From Aureococcus anophagefferens (taxonomy: Eukaryota > Sar > Pelagophyceae > Pelagomonadales > Pelagomonadaceae), in NCBI RefSeq assembly GCF_000186865.1, contig NW_008705576.1:585256-649255 (forward strand): DNA of 64,000 bases, read 5' to 3'. The stretch's first letter is position 1, and each line of letters begins with the position of its first letter. The position numbers and the translations under genes were made by a program. The notes below the pieces were generated by a model. That model did not search any database. It was not told the DNA's origin and saw nothing but the letters and a program-made list of their open reading frames with translations. Below, in pieces: positions 41,773 through 51,426 of the stretch.

Positions 41773-42051
41773 ATGGCCACGATGATCTTCGGCCGCCGCG
41801 TCTCCTGCTCGCGCATGGCGTCGGCGCTGCCCGAGGTCGAGGACGCCGGAGGCGCCGCCGGCGCGAGCGCGCCGCCGACGCCGCCGGGGAGCGAGCCGCC
41901 TTCGCCGACGCCGGCGCCCGAGGGCGGCGCGTCGCCGTCGCGCAAGCGCGGCCGGTGCGACGCCGCGTCGCCGGGCAAGTGCCGCCGCGTCGACCCGTGG
42001 GCGCCGCGCGGCCGCGCGGACGCCGACTCGGACGACGACGACGGAGTATAG
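41773..42051 (+). CDS. Small hypothetical Ser/Pro-rich protein
   Basis: The frame encodes 92 residues beginning MATMIFGRRVSCSRMASALPEVEDAG and ending in an acidic run after PSRKRGRCD (nuclear-signal-like). No family is recognised. It lies between two minus-strand genes and an antisense frame covers the same interval, so its reality rests only on codon pattern and a reasonable start. Confidence 0.4.
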   Translation: MATMIFGRRVSCSRMASALPEVEDAGGAAGASAPPTPPGSEPPSPTPAPEGGASPSRKRGRCDAASPGKCRRVDPWAPRGRADADSDDDDGV

Positions 42052-42069
42052 TAAAAGGCGCGCGGGGCC

Positions 42070-43956
42070 TCACGCGATGGCGCAGTTGCAGGGCTGGTTC
42101 ACGGGCTGGGGCCGGGACGGGTCGTCGCCCGCGCGCGCGTCGAGCTTGCGCCTCTCGTTGGCCGCGTCGAGGTCGTTCTGGGCCCGCTGGAGCTTGAGCT
42201 CGAGGCCCTTGATGTTCGCGTCGTAGGCCGCGCGGTCCTTCTTCCGCCTGTCGTCCTGGTCCTTGAGGCGCTTCTCCGCGGCGTCGACGCGCGCCTCGTG
42301 GCGCGCCTTCTCGAACTGCGTGCTGATGAGCGTGGCCTGGCAGTCCTCGAGCATGCGCCCCCGCGCGGCCATGGTGCCCTCGAGCTCCGCGAGCTGGGCC
42401 TTGACGCCGACGAGGCGGTCGTGCTCCTCGCGGACCGCGGACTCGTGCCGCTGCTCGAGGCGCCGCACGAGCTCGTGCGCGGACGCGGGCCACTTGGCCG
42501 CGACGAAGTCCAAGGCCGACCGCGCCTTGGCCGGGCCGACGGCCGCCGCGTTGTAGCGGCGCCGCAGCTCCGTCCAGGTCTGCTCCAGGTTCGCCGTCAG
42601 GTCGACGTCCGACGCGCCGACCTCGGATTCGCCGCGCGCGACGGTCGCGGCGATCTTCGCGAGGTCGGCCCAGACGACGTCCATGTAGAGCGCGTTCAGC
42701 AGCTCGTCGCAGGCCGCGTGGGACGCGCGGTCGTTCGCCGCGTCGCGGTCCCGGCGGAAGTCGGACGTCTTCTCGCGGAGCTCGTCGCGCTTGGCCGCCT
42801 TGGCGTCGCCGACGGCGCGCGCGTCGAAGGCGGTGAACGCCGCGCCGAGCGCCGCCTCGACGTCCCGGTCCAGCAGGGGCTGCTCGCAGGGGAGGGCGCG
42901 CGCCGACGCCGCCGCCTCGAAGGCCGCGAACGCGTCGGTTAACGCGGACGCGCACTCGCCGGCGCTCACGTGGTCCCAGGCGGAGCTGATCACGGGCACG
43001 CCGCCCGAGTTGACGGCGTCGACGTACTGCTCCAGCAACGCGACGTAGGTCGCGCCGCGGAGCGGCGACCCGTCGATGGCCTTGGGCTTGACGTTCTCCG
43101 GTGCGAAGAGCGAGTCCCGCAGGTCCTCCATGCCCCGGGCGAACTCGGGCCGCAGCTCCGACGCGTCGAGCTCGTCGATCTGCTGGAGCTTCTTCTCGTC
43201 GGAGACGGGGCGCACGAGCGTCGCGCAGCGCCGCGCGCCGAAGAAGGCCGTGAGCATGTGGCGCACGCGGTTCCGCTCGAGCACGGACGCCTCGTAGCCG
43301 CGCTGGGGCTTCAGGGCCTGCTCCAGGTATTCGTCCGACGTGATCGCGTCGCCGCGCTCGTCGACGAGCTCGAGCGCGAAGTCGCGGAGGACCCACGTGA
43401 AGCTGGGCATGAACGCCGCGAGGCGCGCCGCGTCCTCGGACGCGTCGTCCTCGTCCTCGAGCGCCGCGGGCTTCTTGAAGCGCACGTGCTTCGACAACTG
43501 CGCCACGAAGCTCAGCTGGCCGATGGCGTTCTCGTCGATGGAGCCGAGCGAGTTGTAGACCAGCCCCGCGCACATCAGCGTCGCGAGCGCGAAGATACGC
43601 GTGTCGTACTGGGCGTCGGCCTCGAGGCCCCCGACGCCCTCCGTGTCCAGGAGCACGACGGCGCACGTCGAGCCGTCGCCGAGCGTCACCGTCTTGGGCT
43701 TGCCGTAGATCCAGACGCCGCGCGTGCACCGGCTCACGCTCGGGCCGACCTTGAAGCCCCGCTGCTTGCCGTTGAGGAAATTCAGCAGGCTCGACTTGCC
43801 CGTGCGGTAGAGGCCGACGATGGCGATGGGGCAGAGCACGCAGTCGACGCGGGCCAGGAGCGCCGCGGCCTCGGGGTTGATCGACAGCTGCGACTTGTCG
43901 TCGCTCACCTCGACGAGCGGCATGGGCCGGTCCGGGAAGTCCTCGAAGGCCGCCAT
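42070..43956 (-). CDS. Guanylate-binding protein (GBP/dynamin-superfamily GTPase) with CaaX end
   Basis: The 628-residue protein has a large GTPase domain: P-loop VGLYRTGKSSLLNFLNGK (GxxRTGKS is diagnostic of GBPs), CTRGVWIYGKPK with the switch Thr, LLDTEGVGG (G3), and TWVLRDFALEL (the RD motif used as G4). A helical domain and a long C-terminal coiled coil (RRLEQRHESAVREEHDRLVG to LELKLQRAQNDLDAANERR) follow. It ends PVNQPCNCAIA, a CaaX-like prenylation signal, as in human GBP1/2/5. GBPs oligomerise on membranes; in animals they act in cell-autonomous immunity, while the algal role is unknown. The start at 43956 is the first Met at the domain. Confidence 0.9.
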   Translation of the reverse strand: MAAFEDFPDRPMPLVEVSDDKSQLSINPEAAALLARVDCVLCPIAIVGLYRTGKSSLLNFLNGKQRGFKVGPSVSRCTRGVWIYGKPKTVTLGDGSTCAVVLLDTEGVGGLEADAQYDTRIFALATLMCAGLVYNSLGSIDENAIGQLSFVAQLSKHVRFKKPAALEDEDDASEDAARLAAFMPSFTWVLRDFALELVDERGDAITSDEYLEQALKPQRGYEASVLERNRVRHMLTAFFGARRCATLVRPVSDEKKLQQIDELDASELRPEFARGMEDLRDSLFAPENVKPKAIDGSPLRGATYVALLEQYVDAVNSGGVPVISSAWDHVSAGECASALTDAFAAFEAAASARALPCEQPLLDRDVEAALGAAFTAFDARAVGDAKAAKRDELREKTSDFRRDRDAANDRASHAACDELLNALYMDVVWADLAKIAATVARGESEVGASDVDLTANLEQTWTELRRRYNAAAVGPAKARSALDFVAAKWPASAHELVRRLEQRHESAVREEHDRLVGVKAQLAELEGTMAARGRMLEDCQATLISTQFEKARHEARVDAAEKRLKDQDDRRKKDRAAYDANIKGLELKLQRAQNDLDAANERRKLDARAGDDPSRPQPVNQPCNCAIA

Positions 43957-44265
43957 GCTGCAAGAGATGCTCCACTGGACGGAGCTCGAGATGGACCGCG
44001 GCGAACGGCCCCGCGGAGCGGCTCTACGTTGCCCGAGCCTCGCACAGCCTGCGGCCCGAGTCGCACGCAAGCCGAAATTTCACCACAGCTCGCCGAACGT
44101 GAAGCCGGCAGTGCTCTGCGGCGGAAGCGGCAGTGCTCTCCTCTCCGAGGCGATGCGCAGCGCGATCGCAGCCACATCGTTGAAACTCGTGCGATCGCAC
44201 TGAGAACTCGTTGAAACTCGTGCGAGAGCTAAGCGATCGTTGGACGCAAAGGACAGCGCAGCGCG
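43957..44265. promoter_or_regulatory. divergent region GBP / carboxypeptidase with 17-bp direct repeat
   Basis: The 309-bp region has no gene. CGTTGAAACTCGTGCGA occurs at 44178-44194 and again at 44209-44225 (31-bp period), close to the carboxypeptidase start, and is a candidate repeated factor site. Confidence 0.5.
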
Positions 44266-45880
44266 ATGCGGCCCGTCGTCTGGTGGCTGAGCAGCACGTG
44301 CGTCGCGCTGAGCTGCATCAGCTACGTGCTGCTGAGCAACGAGCGGAGCGCCGCGCGAAGGGAGGCGGCGGCCGTCGAGGCCGAGCGAAGCGTCCCGCTC
44401 TTCCTGAGCGACCTCGTCGCCGCCGGCGACTACGCCGCGGCGCGCCGTCGGTCCGCGGTCGTCGTCGGCGGCCTGCGGCTCGGCCACAGCGGCTTCTTCG
44501 CGGCGCCGTCGGCCTCCGGCGCGCGCGTGAACCAGCTCTTCACGTGGTTCCAGCCGTGCGCGCGCGACGGCTGCCGGCTGGTCCAGTGGTTCAACGGCGG
44601 GCCGGGCAGCCCGGACACGACGGGCGCGCTGAACCAGATCGGCCAGTACTGGGTCGACGAGTCGCTCGAGCTCCGCGAGCGCTGCTTCTCCTGGTGCTTC
44701 GAGAGCCACTGCCTCTTCGTGGACCAGCCCGTGGAGACGGGCTACTCCTTCCAGCAGTACGAGAACGGGACGGCCGTGGCGTTCGAGGACGTCGAGTACA
44801 CGAGGACGTCGGCGGACGCCGCGCGCCAGGTGCTCGCCGTGCTCCGCCAGGTGCTCCTCGTGTTCCCGGAGCTCGCGGGGGCGGACTACTACGTCGAGGG
44901 TCTCTCCTACGCGGGGCACTACGTCCCCGCCATGGCCGCCGCGGTCATCGAGAGCGAGATTGATCTCAATTTGAAGGGCGTCGCCGTCGGCGACCCGGCG
45001 ATCCGCCACGCGTCCGAGGCGCCGCTTACGGCGCCGCGCTCGCGGCCTTTGGGCTCGTCGACGGCCGCGAGCGCGACCAGCTAGAAACGATCATGGCCGC
45101 GTCCGTCGCCGCGTGGGAGGACCGCGGCGACTGCGTCGCGGCCTTCAACGCGTGGAACCGCGTCTGGAACGACGACGGCGGCTCGTCCTGCGCGCCGAAT
45201 TGCGACTTCTTGTACAAAAAGTGGACGGGCTCGACGAACACGGAGCACGCGCTGCTCGGGGCGCCGCCCGTCTCGCGCTTCCGCGGCTGGCTCGCGCGGC
45301 ACGAGCGCGAGCTGCACGTCTTCGGGAGCCCGAACCGCGCGGCGGCCATGGCCGAGGGCGGCCGGGTCTACGCGGCCATGGTCGCGTCGGGCGACTTTTG
45401 CGCCGACTTCGCGCCGCGCTACGCGGCGCTGTGGGACGCCGGCGTCGACGTGCTCATCTACGCGGGCAACCTCGACCCGCTCCTCGGCGCGCCCGTCGTC
45501 GCCGGCGCCGTCGACGCCGTCGCCGGCGCCGCGCTCGCGAACGCGACGAAGCGCATCTGGCGCGTCGCCGCGGACGACGCGGACCCCGCGGGTACGCGAC
45601 GTGCGTCGACGCCGCGGCCCGGCTCTGCTTCGTCGTCGTCCGCAACAGCGGCCACGAGGCGCCGTCCTACGCGCCGCGGAGCGCCTACGACCTCCACGCG
45701 CGATTCGTGCGCCGACTGCCCTTCGACGGCGCGGGGGGCGGCGCGCCGACGTGCGACGCGTGCGACGGCGCGCCGCCCTTCGCGGGCCCGGCGTTGCCCG
45801 GCTGCCGGCACCGGTCCCCGGACCACACGCACTGGCACGAGCGGCTGCGCGTCGACTTCGGGGCGGGGCCCGCGATTTAA
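44266..45880 (+). CDS. Serine carboxypeptidase (peptidase family S10) with two apparent frameshifts
   Basis: A signal anchor (WWLSSTCVALSCISYVLL) precedes an S10 domain. LVQWFNGGPGSPD forms the oxyanion loop, YYVEGLSYAGHYVPAMA holds the nucleophilic Ser (about residue 213; the usual GESYAG is GLSYAG), DVLIYAGNLDPLLG gives the Asp, and VVVRNSGHEAPSY the His. The triad is complete. The frame shifts near 45022-45035 and again near 45585-45592; one added base at each restores about 538 residues (IRHASEA to AYGAALAAFGLVDG, and DADPAG to YATCVDAA). It should be a vacuolar or secreted C-terminal exopeptidase, unless the two shifts are real and make it a pseudogene. Confidence 0.8.
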
Positions 45881-46040
45881 ATTGCCAGAGCGACCTGCTC
45901 AAGGTCGCCGCGCGCCAGGCCTGCCAGTGGACGAAAGATAGCGATTACCGGACAAAAAATTAGGTCCAGCGGCGGCCCGGCAGTTCGATGCGCAGCCGGC
46001 AAAGTGGAGACGTAGGAGCTTCAGCGCAGAGAGCAGTAGA

Positions 46041-46058
46041 TCTACTACTAGTAGTAGA
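46041..46058. repeat. perfect 18-bp palindrome upstream of GT61 gene
   Basis: TCTACTACTAGTAGTAGA is a perfect palindrome 82 bp before the GT61 start in an AT-richer leader. It may be a regulatory site or a strong 5' UTR hairpin. The remaining bases between 45881 and 46139 show nothing else. Confidence 0.6.
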
Positions 46059-46139
46059 CCTGAGACCTCAAAGAGGCGTTCAAACCTCGAGGAGCTCATA
46101 AATGACACAGAGATCGGCGAGCACCGCTCCTCGCGTGAC

Positions 46140-48188
46140 ATGGCTCGCCGCCGCACCGTGACCCCCCGGCGCGCCGGGCGCCTCCTCTGTTGGTTATGCC
46201 TTGGCGCGTTTCTGATGGTCTGGATGGCCGTCGTCCTCATCACGCTGGACCATCATAGTCGCCAACTCGGCGTCGCCCACACGGAGCGCGTCGTGAAGCA
46301 ATACATCGTGCGCGAGGAGGAAGCCATCGTTCGGGGCCACCGAATCATCGCCGGCAAGGTCCAGGGCGCGCTCGGCCTGAAGCGCGACGACGACGACGAC
46401 GACGGCGCCGCCCGGGAGATGCCCGAGGAGCACGCGGTCGACGACTTCGACGACGACGACGACGACGACGCGGGCGACGACGACGCGGCTCGCGCGGACG
46501 ACGACGACGCCGCCGCCGCGCGAAAGGCCGCGCGCGACGACGACGACGACGGCGCGGCGCGGCCGGCGGACCGGGCCGCGCGGCCGCCGCGGGCTCCGAA
46601 ACGCCCGGGCGGCGCCGCGGCGGATCGTCCGCCGAGCTTCGAGGAGTTCCTCGAGCAGGAGGGCGTCGACCGCGACGTCCCTCCGAACCGCGCCGTCCCG
46701 CTCGTGGAGCGCCCGGAGCCGAACCGCGAGCCCCCCGCGGGCGTCGTCGACCACGGCATCCTCTTTTACGACGACGCGGCGTTCCGCTCCGAGAGCGTCG
46801 CGGCCATGCTCGCGCCCTACGCGCGGACGCGCGGCGGCGGCAGCTGCGAGGCCGACTTCGGCAACGGTTTGATCGACCGCTGGCGGGACGCGCGGAAGAC
46901 GTACTGCGCGCCGCGGTCCGACGGGTCCGATCCCTCGCGGCCGCCCTCGCGCATCGACTGCTTCCTCCTGATGCAGACGGGCCACGCGGGCCACGGCGAC
47001 AACCTGTGCGAGGCGACGAACGTGCGCCTCAACTTCGCGGACTTTGCCGACGGCGCGACGGCGACGAGGCAGTTCGAGCGCTACGTCGCCGCGAGGCACG
47101 CGGAGTGGGAGGCGCACGTGTCGTACCGCGAGGGCGCGCTCGCCGCGGACTGCGACGCGGATCCCGAGCTCTGGCAGGCGAAGCATTTTCCGGGCTGGAA
47201 CGCGCACTGGGCCGACGCCTTCGCGCGCGTCGACGACCTGGAGTGCGACGTCTGGGAGGACGCGCCGACGCTCGTCGTCGAGCGCGACACCTTCGCGAAC
47301 TTGTTCCACGACAGCGAGGACTTCGTGAACGCCTTCATCGCGCTCGCGGTGCTGCGCTGGTCCACGGCCGACCTGCAGATCCTCCTCACGGACATCTACC
47401 CCGAGGGGCCCTTCTGGGACATGTGGTCCAGGGTCTTCAGGGGCACGCGGCCGCCGCTGACCGCCTGGCAGATCGGCCAAAAGTACGGCGCCAAGAACGT
47501 CTGCTTCAAAAAGGTCGCCATCGGGATCCTGGGCGCCGCGGCGCCGACGACGCTCCACACGTCGAACACGAGGTGCAAGGCGTCGAGCGTCGTCCGCGCC
47601 TACAGCGACTTCGTGATCCGCGGCCTCGGCCTCCAGGGCGCCGCGCGCTACGCGGCGCCCGACGGGGACCCAAAGGACGTCGTCGTGACCTTCCTCGCGC
47701 GCCGGTCCTCGAGCGAGTGGCCCGAGAAGCGCTTCTGCGATTCCGAGACGTCCTTCTTCGACTGCGCGAAGCTCCAGCACCTGGGCGTCCGCGGCCTCGG
47801 GCGCACGATCAAGAACGACGCGGAGGTCGTCCGCGCGCTGAAATCCCTCGAGACCCGGTCCTTCGCGAACGGCGCGCGCGTGCGCTTCCGGGACGTCGAC
47901 TACAACCTGCTGAGCTTCGAGGACCAGATCAAGGTCGACCTCGACACGGACGTCATGGTCGGGCCGCACGGCGCGGGGCTGCTCCACAACATCTTCATGC
48001 CCGACCGCGGCCACCTCGTCGAGCTCGGCATCGACGGCTCGTCGGGCCTGCGCCACTTCCACAACCTCGCGACGTGGCAGGGCCGCGCCTACACCGGCGG
48101 GCCCATGGCGAACCCGGTCCCCGTCGACCGGCTCCTGGCCGTCGTCGCCGCGGCCGTCGCGGGGCTGGACCTGTCGAAGCCGTACTAA
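46140..48188 (+). CDS. GT61-family glycosyltransferase (DUF563/EOGT-like), type II membrane protein
   Basis: The 682-residue protein has a signal anchor at ~14-37 (RLLCWLCLGAFLMVWMAVVL) and an acidic luminal stem with poly-Asp tracts to about residue 150. The catalytic region resembles GT61 enzymes (EOGT, plant xylosyl/arabinosyl transferases): FANLFHDSEDFVNAFIA, LLTDIYPEGPFWDMW, YNLLSFEDQIKVDLDTDVMVGPHGAGLLHNIFMP and HLVELG. GPHGAG followed by LVELG is the family's most conserved block. It is expected in the ER or Golgi transferring a sugar from a nucleotide donor; donor and acceptor are unknown. No introns. Confidence 0.85.
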   Translation: MARRRTVTPRRAGRLLCWLCLGAFLMVWMAVVLITLDHHSRQLGVAHTERVVKQYIVREEEAIVRGHRIIAGKVQGALGLKRDDDDDDGAAREMPEEHAVDDFDDDDDDDAGDDDAARADDDDAAAARKAARDDDDDGAARPADRAARPPRAPKRPGGAAADRPPSFEEFLEQEGVDRDVPPNRAVPLVERPEPNREPPAGVVDHGILFYDDAAFRSESVAAMLAPYARTRGGGSCEADFGNGLIDRWRDARKTYCAPRSDGSDPSRPPSRIDCFLLMQTGHAGHGDNLCEATNVRLNFADFADGATATRQFERYVAARHAEWEAHVSYREGALAADCDADPELWQAKHFPGWNAHWADAFARVDDLECDVWEDAPTLVVERDTFANLFHDSEDFVNAFIALAVLRWSTADLQILLTDIYPEGPFWDMWSRVFRGTRPPLTAWQIGQKYGAKNVCFKKVAIGILGAAAPTTLHTSNTRCKASSVVRAYSDFVIRGLGLQGAARYAAPDGDPKDVVVTFLARRSSSEWPEKRFCDSETSFFDCAKLQHLGVRGLGRTIKNDAEVVRALKSLETRSFANGARVRFRDVDYNLLSFEDQIKVDLDTDVMVGPHGAGLLHNIFMPDRGHLVELGIDGSSGLRHFHNLATWQGRAYTGGPMANPVPVDRLLAVVAAAVAGLDLSKPY

Positions 48189-48240
48189 CCTTACGAACTC
48201 TGGAATGTACATGGGCTACGTAAAAAATTTGAAACCATTT

Positions 48241-50098
48241 TTACGGAGCGCCGTCGAAGGCGGGCCCCACGCCGAGCAGCCGGCGGGCGTCGTCGTCGGA
48301 CGGCGCGCGCATGACCTGGAGCACGGAGACGACGAGCTCGAGCGCGAGGTCGCGGCCGGGGCAGATGCGCCCGCACGCGCGGTCGTCGAGCCCCGCGGCC
48401 CTGGCGGCGTCGACGCCGCCCGTGCGGTCGCCGACGCCGTTGAAGAAGGGGCACCGCGCCGCGGCGTCGAAGGCCGGTCGCGCGGCTCCGTCTTCGGGCG
48501 CTTTGCCGCCGTTCGCGGGGCGGTCGTAGGGCTTCCACTTGTCCGTCTCGTCGCCGAAGACGGCGGAGTTCTTGCCGTAGTTGCGGTAGTTGAGCATCAT
48601 CTTCGTCCCCGCGGGGAACGCGACGTCATCGGACCCGATGCGCGTCGAGAACGGCCGCCGGCAGACCTGCGTCGTGCCTGTGTGGAAATCAAATCTTCAA
48701 ACCGACTTCAATGTGCGCGTATTCAAACGGTAATGATCAGATTCTTCTATTGTGCTTCGAGAACTCGCCGAGAGCAATCGATTCGTCCAAAAATCAGCCG
48801 AATCGACTTCGATTTGACCGAGCTAGGGATTTCTGAAGTTTGGCCCCGATGTCCCAGCTCACTGGTTGATTTCCACACAGCGTCGTGCCGAAGACGCCCG
48901 GCGACAGGCGCTGGGCCTCCATCGCGCACAGCCGCAGCTTCGCCCGGTCGTCCCAGGGCCACGCGAAGGCCGCCGCGGCCAGCGGGTCCGCGAGGTTGCT
49001 CCACTTGTTGTGCTCGGGGAAGAGCTGCAGGAGCGCGTCGAGCGGCCCGAAGCAGCCCGCGAGCGCCATGATGGGCACGAGGGACGCGGCGAAGTCCTCG
49101 GCGGCGCAGAACTTGCCTTCGAAGCGGAGCTCCCGCAGCGCCGCCGCGTAGAGCGCCGCGATCTTCGCGTGGAGCTTCGGGAAGTGCTTCACGGGCCCCT
49201 CGCCGAGCATGTTCATCTCCCGGTGCAGGTAGCGCACGCCGTGGGGCGGGAACTCGCCCGCGTCCACGGGCGTGATGTTCGCCTCGAAGAGCAGCGCGAA
49301 CGCGCCGTCGTCGATGTCCCTCATGCCCAAGACGCACCAGTGGACGAAGCGCACGACGAACGTCGGAAAATGCACGTTCGCCGCGTTGGCCGGGTCCTCG
49401 GCGCACGACGTCCGCAGCTTCCAGAGCAGCGCGGCCGCGACGGGGTCCCGCGGCCGCGCGCGCGCGATCGCGGCCGGCCCCGCGCAGTACTTGAAGACGA
49501 GCGCCCGGAGCTTCGCGTGCGCGGCCGTCGCGTCGTCGCCGTTCGGCAGCGCCAGCAGGAACGACGTCTCGCCGCCGATCTTCGGCATGACCTCCCCGCG
49601 CAGGTTGTACATGTGGAGGTGGAAGCCGCGGCCGCTCGGCTCGAGGAGCGACGTTTCGACCAGTCTCGGCTCCGCGACGACGACCTTCTGGCCGCAGCAA
49701 AAGTTCGCGCCGAACATGTCGTCGTAGTGGCCGTAGAAGGACCCGCCGAGGTACGTCGACGCGTGGAGCTCGCTGCCGAAGCCGACGCCGCAGCAGCGGC
49801 ACCGCGGGTGCCGGATCGTGTAGCGGTCGAGGCGCTGGCAGAGGTCGAACTTGGTACGAAGCCACGCCGCGCGCTTCGGGTCCTTTTTGAGGACTTTGTG
49901 CGACGGCCACAGACAATACCCCGGGATGGGCTGCGACGGCGCCTTGTCGAGGCACGGGCCGAGGCGCAGCGTCGCCCAGCAGCACGTGTCGCAGGTGAAC
50001 ATGCACCAGGGATAGACGCAGTCGGTGACGCAGCCCAGCGGCTCGCAGCACGGGACGCGCGCGTCGCGCTCCATGGCCATGGGGGCGACGGCCGCCAT
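48241..50098 (-). CDS. Cytochrome P450-like heme-thiolate protein (CYP74/diol-synthase-like), 2 exons
   Basis: Exons 50098-48889 and 48677-48241 give 548 residues. After a Cys-rich N-terminus (CVTDCVYPWCMFTCDTCCW), the second half has P450 landmarks: an I-helix-like MALAGCFGPLDALLQLFPE, the K-helix ExxR in LCAMEAQRLSPGVFGTTQVCRRP, KMMLNYRNYGKN, and the heme-Cys region ACGRICPGRDLALELVVSVL. The sequence resembles atypical P450s of the CYP74/fungal dioxygenase-P450 type, which rearrange fatty-acid hydroperoxides without O2, but this is inferred from motif shape only. There is no membrane anchor. The intron is a family B introner. Confidence 0.68.
48678..48888 (-). mobile_element. Introner family B in P450-like gene, GC-AG intron
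   Basis: Sense to the gene. Perfect target copies GCACGACGC (minus strand); element CTGTGTGGAAATCAACCAGTG to GATTTCCACACAG. Phase 1, restoring GVFGTTQVCRRPFS. Confidence 0.92.
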
Positions 50099-50273
50099 TG
50101 CCAAAATCGAAGCCGGCGAGAACGCAGATCGCGTTTGCAGCGCGCGAACGAGCAGGGCTGCCAACAGATGTTGCCGAGGTGCGGTAAACTTTTGCCCCCA
50201 TCTTCAGCCTCGATTTTTGGTTTCGACCATCAACCGTTCAGCTCTCCGTCGCGCGCGAGGCCCGAACGCAAAA

Positions 50274-51356
50274 ATGGAGTCGGCAACCGCACCCCCGACG
50301 CTTCCGCCGGCCGCCGAGGACGCGACGCCCGCGACCAACAAGCGCGAGGCCGAGGCGCCGCCGGCGGAGGCGCCCGCTTCGAAGAGCGCCAAGGCCGCGC
50401 CCGAAGACGCCGCCGCCGCGGCGCCGGCGGCGGACGTGGCGCGCGACGTGCGGCGGAAGCGCCTCGAGACGCGCTACGTGGGCCAGACCTTCCTCGACGC
50501 CGAGTCGGCCGACGGCCCGCGGACCATCGCGCGCCTCGACTACGACGACGACGACGCGGTGTGGATCGCCGCGACGACGAAAGCCGACGGGAGCGACGAG
50601 CAGCCCTACTACCTCAACGGCGCGTCGGACATGGACGGCATGATCGAGGCCTACCGCGCGACGCGGCGGTCGGCGCCCGCGGCGCCGCCGGCGGACGCGG
50701 CGTGCCCGCCGGCGGCGGGCGCGTGGATCGAGGTGCTCTGGGAGGTCACGGACAACGAGACGGAGGAGGCGCGCGACGTCTGGTGGCGCGCGCGCGTCGA
50801 GGGGCGCACGCCCGGCGGCCACGTCATCGCCGGCGACGACGAGGTCCCGTCCGCGACCGTCGACGCGTTCCGCGTCCTCTACGTCGCGCGGCCCGAGCTC
50901 AGCGAGCCCGAGCCGACGGCCGCGACGGTCGCCTTCCTGTCGCGCCGCGCGCTCCTCGACGTCGACGGCGACTGCGTGCTCCAGTGGCGGCCCGAGGGGT
51001 CCGACGACGCGCCGCGCGACCTCGGCGCGGAGATCGCCGCCGAGGAGGCCGCGCTCTCGCCCGAGGAAGACGCGGCGCTCGCGGGCGGGCCGGCCGTCGT
51101 CCCCGTCGCGGACCTCGGCGCCGCCGTCGACGCGGCGCTGCGGGGCGCGCTCGGCAACGTCGCGGACCGGATGAACGCGCTCCCGCGCGACGCGCAGTGC
51201 GCCGTCGCCGACAAGATCGCGCAGGCCAAGGCCCACATGACCGCGGGGCTCCGGGCCCACCTCGACGCCCGGGCCGACCCGGCCGCGCCCATCACGCCCG
51301 CGGACATCCAGACCGTCCTCCGCTCCCTCCAGGGCGGCGCCTTCGGCACCGCCTGA
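50274..51356 (+). CDS. Hypothetical protein with Tudor/SH3-like segments
   Basis: The uninterrupted frame encodes 360 residues. The first 55 are Ala/Pro/Glu-rich. Two segments look like small beta-barrels: RYVGQTFLDAESADGPRTIA with VWIAATTKADG, and GAWIEVLWEVTDNETEE with DVWWRARVEGRT, similar in spacing to Tudor or agenet domains. The C-terminal ~100 residues are helical (GAAVDAALRGALGNVADRMN). No signal peptide. A chromatin-reader-type role is possible but speculative. Confidence 0.6.
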   Translation: MESATAPPTLPPAAEDATPATNKREAEAPPAEAPASKSAKAAPEDAAAAAPAADVARDVRRKRLETRYVGQTFLDAESADGPRTIARLDYDDDDAVWIAATTKADGSDEQPYYLNGASDMDGMIEAYRATRRSAPAAPPADAACPPAAGAWIEVLWEVTDNETEEARDVWWRARVEGRTPGGHVIAGDDEVPSATVDAFRVLYVARPELSEPEPTAATVAFLSRRALLDVDGDCVLQWRPEGSDDAPRDLGAEIAAEEAALSPEEDAALAGGPAVVPVADLGAAVDAALRGALGNVADRMNALPRDAQCAVADKIAQAKAHMTAGLRAHLDARADPAAPITPADIQTVLRSLQGGAFGTA

Positions 51357-51426
51357 GGACTCCCCCATGTAACATAAGCTGGCTCCCGAGCGCGCCGCGA
51401 AGGGGGGAGCCGCGCGCTGCACAACG

